Source: Actinomycetes bacterium
Lineage (GTDB): Bacteria; Actinomycetota; Acidimicrobiia; Acidimicrobiales; Acidimicrobiaceae
Direction of reading: 5' to 3'
Assembly (NCBI GenBank): GCA_021842145.1
Contig: JAKCBW010000008.1
Span: forward strand, 1-35,206
Length of the DNA: 35,206 bases
Below the pieces are notes generated by a model. It was given only the letters and a program-made list of their open reading frames with translations, was not told the origin of the DNA and did no database searches. Positions 32,775 through 35,206 of this stretch are shown one piece after another. Each line of letters begins with the position of its first letter. The first letter of the stretch is position 1. Made by a program: the position numbers and the translations under genes.

Positions 32775-33098
32775 TTAAAGTAAAGTTCCTTTTGGCAATG
32801 CGGTCGATACTGTCCGTTGCGCCACTGCGGATATATTTGTATCGTTTTTAAAAAGGTGTCCGGTGAAGTAAGCGATGGCAGCGACCACCACGGTAATCCC
32901 AGCGACACCACCTACTACAAGACCAGCGGCGAGTAAGAATCCGAGGAAAATCCCTTTACTGGGTTTCTTTGGATTTTCGACTGCTACCGTGGTCGGTCTA
33001 TGGTCACTATCTTGTCTTGTCTCGTCTTCGACAACGGAGCTAAAGCTCCTCATGGAGGGATTGTCTAGGTGGCCAGCGTAACAAAATGGCTTTTCCAT
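32775..33098 (-). CDS. single-pass membrane protein of unknown function
   Basis: Of the 107 residues, about the first 45 are polar and precede a long hydrophobic helix (about residues 49-80, IFLGFLLAAGLVVGGVAGITVVVAAIAYF), followed by a short outer segment. The Cys in the N-terminal region is not in a lipobox. It lies 56 bp behind the lipoprotein gene and 18 bp before the next frame, on the same strand, so the three are probably one operon. No family is recognised. Confidence 0.55.
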   Translation of the reverse strand: MEKPFCYAGHLDNPSMRSFSSVVEDETRQDSDHRPTTVAVENPKKPSKGIFLGFLLAAGLVVGGVAGITVVVAAIAYFTGHLFKNDTNISAVAQRTVSTALPKGTLL

Positions 33099-33154
33099 CC
33101 ACGGGTGTCAAATCAATCAGGGCACCAAACTGTTCCTTTTGAGCGAATGGGATT

Positions 33155-33940
33155 CTAAAATCCAGCGGCAGATGGATTGATGTACCAATAAGTGACAAAG
33201 TTGAGGATCGCCCGGCATAATCCGTTTGAGGAAGACACCATGGCGCAGTCTGTTTGTACGGCGTAGCCTTGATTGTCCGATGAAGCCGATCCTAGCTTGT
33301 CTCCTGGGACCCAGATGACGATACCTTCATCCGGATATTGCCCTCCGGATAATTGCCCATTTCCATCCACGTAGGCCTGATCCTTGAAAAGTTCCGCCGA
33401 TGGATTCAATCTTTGTGAGGTTTCACCTATAACGGGAGGTGAAGAGTACAGATCACAGGGATCCATAACTTTGGCAGTCGCAAAGAAAGGGCATGCCAGG
33501 GATACGCTGGGACCCTGTCCGTTGGGTACGGTTAGCTCGACGCCTTGTGATTGCGGTCCGATGACGTTAATTGTTCTTCCCCCGTCAGCGTTTTCGATTG
33601 CCTTACATTGCCAACCCGATGGAGCTGCAACACCTAGTCCCCCAGCCATCACATAAACAGTGAGTTTGCCCATCAGCCCTGATGGAATGCCAAGGCCGGA
33701 CGAGTAATCGGAATTGGCAAAGTTGGAAGGGGTCGGCGGATTAGCTCCAATACCACTCGCTGTTGGACACCCTTGGAATCGGACTTTGCCCACCGCTTGC
33801 GTCGGGGTATTTGTAAGAGTGTGAGAAGTCGTTGAAGTAGTCGCAGCAACAGTGGCACCAATAGCTTTAGTTCCTCCGCAAGCGGACAGCAGCAAGGCAA
33901 GCGCACCTAACAAAATTGTGGTTTTCGATAAGATCTTCAT
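33155..33940 (-). CDS. lipoprotein of unknown function
   Basis: A type II signal sequence (MKILSKTTILLGALALLLSAC) ends in the lipobox LSAC with Cys21, so the mature protein should be acylated and attached to the outer face of the cytoplasmic membrane. A Thr- and Ser-rich linker follows (about residues 28-48). The rest has pairs of Cys (for example ACPFFATAKVMDPCDLY) that could form disulfides and ends with a segment TDCAMVSSSNGLCRAILNFVTYWY. I do not recognise a domain. The ATG lacks a strong Shine-Dalgarno. It is the first gene of a probable three-gene operon. Confidence 0.72.
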   Translation of the reverse strand: MKILSKTTILLGALALLLSACGGTKAIGATVAATTSTTSHTLTNTPTQAVGKVRFQGCPTASGIGANPPTPSNFANSDYSSGLGIPSGLMGKLTVYVMAGGLGVAAPSGWQCKAIENADGGRTINVIGPQSQGVELTVPNGQGPSVSLACPFFATAKVMDPCDLYSSPPVIGETSQRLNPSAELFKDQAYVDGNGQLSGGQYPDEGIVIWVPGDKLGSASSDNQGYAVQTDCAMVSSSNGLCRAILNFVTYWYINPSAAGF

Positions 33941-34052
33941 TGCTGATTCATAATGCTAAATGTGGAGCTGCTCCCGTGTCTGACTTTACGATACTTGAAA
34001 ACATCTAGCGATTCAATGCTTCGAGGAGATTGCAATATGGTGCCTTGACTGT

Positions 34053-34211
34053 CGTTATTTGAAATACATGCCAGAAGTAGCTGACCAGTCGAAGCACTCT
34101 CGCGAGGACCTCATGAGGATTCAGCGAAGTCTCAGCGGAGGACCCCGCGAAACCCTCGGTTATAGAATGCCCGTAGAGACACTCGCGAAGCTTGTTGCGC
34201 TGACCGGTTGA
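34053..34211 (+). pseudogene. remnant C-terminus of an IS30-family transposase
   Basis: A plus-strand frame reads RYLKYMPEVADQSKHSRED, then LMRIQRSLSGGPRETLGYRMP, then VETLAKLVALTG and a TGA at 34209. This matches the end of IS30 transposases, where HSREDL, an arginine-rich R-ETLGY-PxE block and KLVALTG are conserved. The rest of the transposase and the inverted repeats are missing. A minus-strand frame of 93 codons across the same stretch is a shadow. Confidence 0.7.
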
Positions 34212-34282
34212 AGCCGCTGCGGGATCCACAAAATCAGATTGCGCGCACCGTCCCGGAGATAGAAGTGGCCAATCTTCGTTGT

Positions 34283-34579
34283 TCACGACCGATAGACGCC
34301 TGCACGATGGCTAATCGCGGTCACCAACACCGTGTGCGTGTCGTCATCAATGAAGTACAATACTCGATAGTCACCGCGACTCGCTGAGTACGCCGGAGCC
34401 AAGGGTGGCCCAAGCGGTTTGCCAACGCGCTGAGGGTTGTCGAGCAACGGCCCGGTTATGAATTCGTACACCGCGTGGGCGATTTTCTCCGGGAGTACGT
34501 CAGATAGCGACATTGCGGCCGATCGGGCGATGAGAAGGTTGTATCGTTCCCTACTTGGTGTCGACACTGCGCCCGGCAT
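34283..34579 (-). CDS. RelE/ParE-family toxin of a type II toxin-antitoxin pair
   Basis: The 98-residue protein ends in the typical RelE pattern: VYEFITGPLLDNPQRVGKPLGPPL, then YSASRGDYRVLYFIDDDTHTVLVTAISHRAGVYRS, with the basic R-x-DYRVLY strand and HR near the C-terminus. RelE-type toxins cut mRNA at the ribosome. The frame starts at ATG 34579, overlapping the antitoxin by 29 bp; a GTG at 34567 would give a more usual N-terminus. The antitoxin gene lies immediately upstream, the normal order for this family. Confidence 0.88.
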   Translation of the reverse strand: MPGAVSTPSRERYNLLIARSAAMSLSDVLPEKIAHAVYEFITGPLLDNPQRVGKPLGPPLAPAYSASRGDYRVLYFIDDDTHTVLVTAISHRAGVYRS

Positions 34580-34841
34580 TCCTCATCACTTCGGCGAGTT
34601 GATCTCTATTGAGGACATCACCTTCCAAGATCGCTTGCGCGCCCACCTGGTGCTCGAGCAGCAGCGCAGGGTCGGACAGCACGGCAATCGTCTCGCGCAT
34701 GGCGTCGTAGTCATCGGCCCCCATGAGCACGGCGGCTCGGTGTCCGTTCTTGGTGATCTCGAAACGCTCGTGCGTTGAACTCGCTTCGTCGACCAATTTG
34801 GACAACTGAGCTCGAGCATCGGCGATGGGCAGTGTAGTCAT
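34551..34841 (-). CDS. Phd/YefM-type antitoxin
   Basis: The 96-residue protein starts MTTLPIADARAQLSKLVDEA, the Phd/YefM DNA-binding fold, with ITKNGHRAAVLMGADDYDAM next; the variable C-terminal part would neutralise the toxin. Such proteins repress their own promoter as a complex with the toxin. TATAAT ends 8 nt before the ATG, so the mRNA probably begins at the start codon. The last codons overlap the toxin start. Confidence 0.9.
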   Translation of the reverse strand: MTTLPIADARAQLSKLVDEASSTHERFEITKNGHRAAVLMGADDYDAMRETIAVLSDPALLLEHQVGAQAILEGDVLNRDQLAEVMRNAGRSVDTK

Positions 34842-34848
34842 GTACAGA

Positions 34849-34854
34849 ATTATA
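34849..34854 (-). promoter_or_regulatory. -10 element of the toxin-antitoxin operon
   Basis: A perfect TATAAT on the minus strand, with 7 nt between it and the antitoxin ATG. The spacing suits leaderless transcription. No consensus -35 is visible. Confidence 0.6.
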
Positions 34855-34902
34855 GCGTGTTTTGATCGGAAGTGAGCTTCTGGTTCTTATTGTGTGACCC
34901 AA

Positions 34903-34931
34903 GGTCCACCGACCGGGACGAGGCGCGAACT
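34903..34931. repeat. imperfect copy of the tRNA-Val/element junction
   Basis: GGTCCACCGACCGGGA plus further bases here match 30413-30441 (GGCCCACCGACCGGGA) in 25 of 29 positions, with a 13-bp identical core at 30416-30428 and 34906-34918. It could be the far attachment site of the element. The similarity is concentrated on the element side of the tRNA end. Confidence 0.45.
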
Positions 34932-35084
34932 TGTTGTCCGCAACGAGGCTCTCGGCCTCATCACACGATGTGGTCAGATCGTCGATCGGTGGCGCCCAGA
35001 CGATGTTTGTTCGATTCCAGTGACAGGGGGCGCGCTCAACCGGTCATTGCAACAGCGCTGGTTATGGTAGCCAGCGAAGCACGG

Positions 35085-35206
35085 TCATTTGCAAAGTACA
35101 GATGGGATGCCGAGTAGGTCGAGCGTGAGATCTGGCATGCGAGCGAGTTGGCGGGTCGCTGCTGCGATGTTGACTGATCGGTAGGTCGCGTGTCGGATGA
35201 TGCCGA
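35085..35206 (-). pseudogene. C-terminal end of a probable ISAs1-family transposase, cut by the window edge
   Basis: The last 39 codons before the stop at 35085-35087 read IIRHATYRSVNIAAATRQLA then RMPDLTLDLLGI, which resembles the conserved C-terminus of ISAs1-family transposases (gly-rich strand, NIAAATR, then LTLLGI). Upstream sequence lies outside the window, so whether the gene is intact is unknown. The assignment is from pattern memory. Confidence 0.5.

Larger units (their letters stand above)
30413..34931. mobile_element. putative integrated element next to tRNA-Val
   Basis: It lies between the tRNA-Val 3' end and an imperfect copy of the junction sequence at 34903-34931 (see that entry). 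It holds the serine recombinase, small hypothetical genes, a lipoprotein cluster, an IS30-like remnant and a toxin-antitoxin pair. The G+C is high over about 30420-32280 and 34280-35200, but closer to that of the main chromosome over 32380-34000, so the region may be composite. The right boundary is uncertain. Confidence 0.4.

Noticed and set aside
34005-34286. A 93-codon minus-strand frame following the toxin with a GTGA overlap
   Set aside because: The overlap looks like translational coupling, but the frame lies antisense to the IS30 transposase remnant, which accounts for its openness.

Overview
The window looks like a chromosome segment of an actinobacterium with an unusually low G+C for that phylum (about half by eye). 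It carries a nickel superoxide dismutase, an F420-type luciferase-like oxidoreductase, a wax ester/diacylglycerol acyltransferase, a Ppm1-like polyprenol-phosphate mannosyltransferase, a geranylgeranyl-reductase family enzyme, a PIG-L (LmbE) deacetylase and an Orn-type oligoribonuclease. Together these suggest an actinobacterium, plausibly of the class Acidimicrobiia; that placement is inference. Several genes appear to be transcribed without a leader or to start at GTG or TTG.

Positions 1-6200 are mostly minus strand. A pxpA-pxpB-pxpC operon (5-oxoproline to glutamate) is followed by serA (serine biosynthesis) and leuA (leucine biosynthesis, cut by the window edge). Between serA and leuA lies a compact leucine attenuator: an extended -10 element, a 12-residue leader peptide with three consecutive Leu codons, a hairpin and a terminator hairpin with a U-tract. 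A large perfect palindrome abuts the promoter. Upstream of pxpA lies sodN, the Ni-superoxide dismutase, still carrying its N-terminal propeptide.

Positions 6400-17800 hold a small winged-helix regulator, two small membrane proteins under a strong promoter, a cysteine-rich SufR-like regulator, an alpha/beta hydrolase, a membrane protein, a CDF cation exporter divergent from a 1-Cys peroxiredoxin, an acyl-CoA synthetase divergent from an LLM-class oxidoreductase, and orn divergent from a ppm-dut pair. A 16-bp tandem repeat lies between the LLM gene and orn.

Positions 18100-30300 hold a WS/DGAT, tRNA-Gly(GCC) with a terminator, a decayed TnpB C-terminus with a long hairpin, purU, a geranylgeranyl reductase-like flavoprotein, a PNPOx-like protein, an FMN reductase, a GNAT acetyltransferase overlapping a convergent sulfurtransferase, a radical SAM/SPASM protein overlapping a convergent PIG-L deacetylase, a membrane-anchored hypothetical protein, and tRNA-Cys(GCA).

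Positions 30346-35206 form an accessory region. A serine recombinase gene runs into the 3' end of tRNA-Val(GAC), and an imperfect copy of the junction sequence recurs about 4.5 kb away. Between and beyond lie small hypothetical genes, a low-G+C lipoprotein/membrane protein cluster, the remnant of an IS30-family transposase, a Phd/RelE-type toxin-antitoxin pair, and at the window end the C-terminus of a probable ISAs1-family transposase. The recombinase seems to have lost part of its C-terminal region, so the island may be immobile now.
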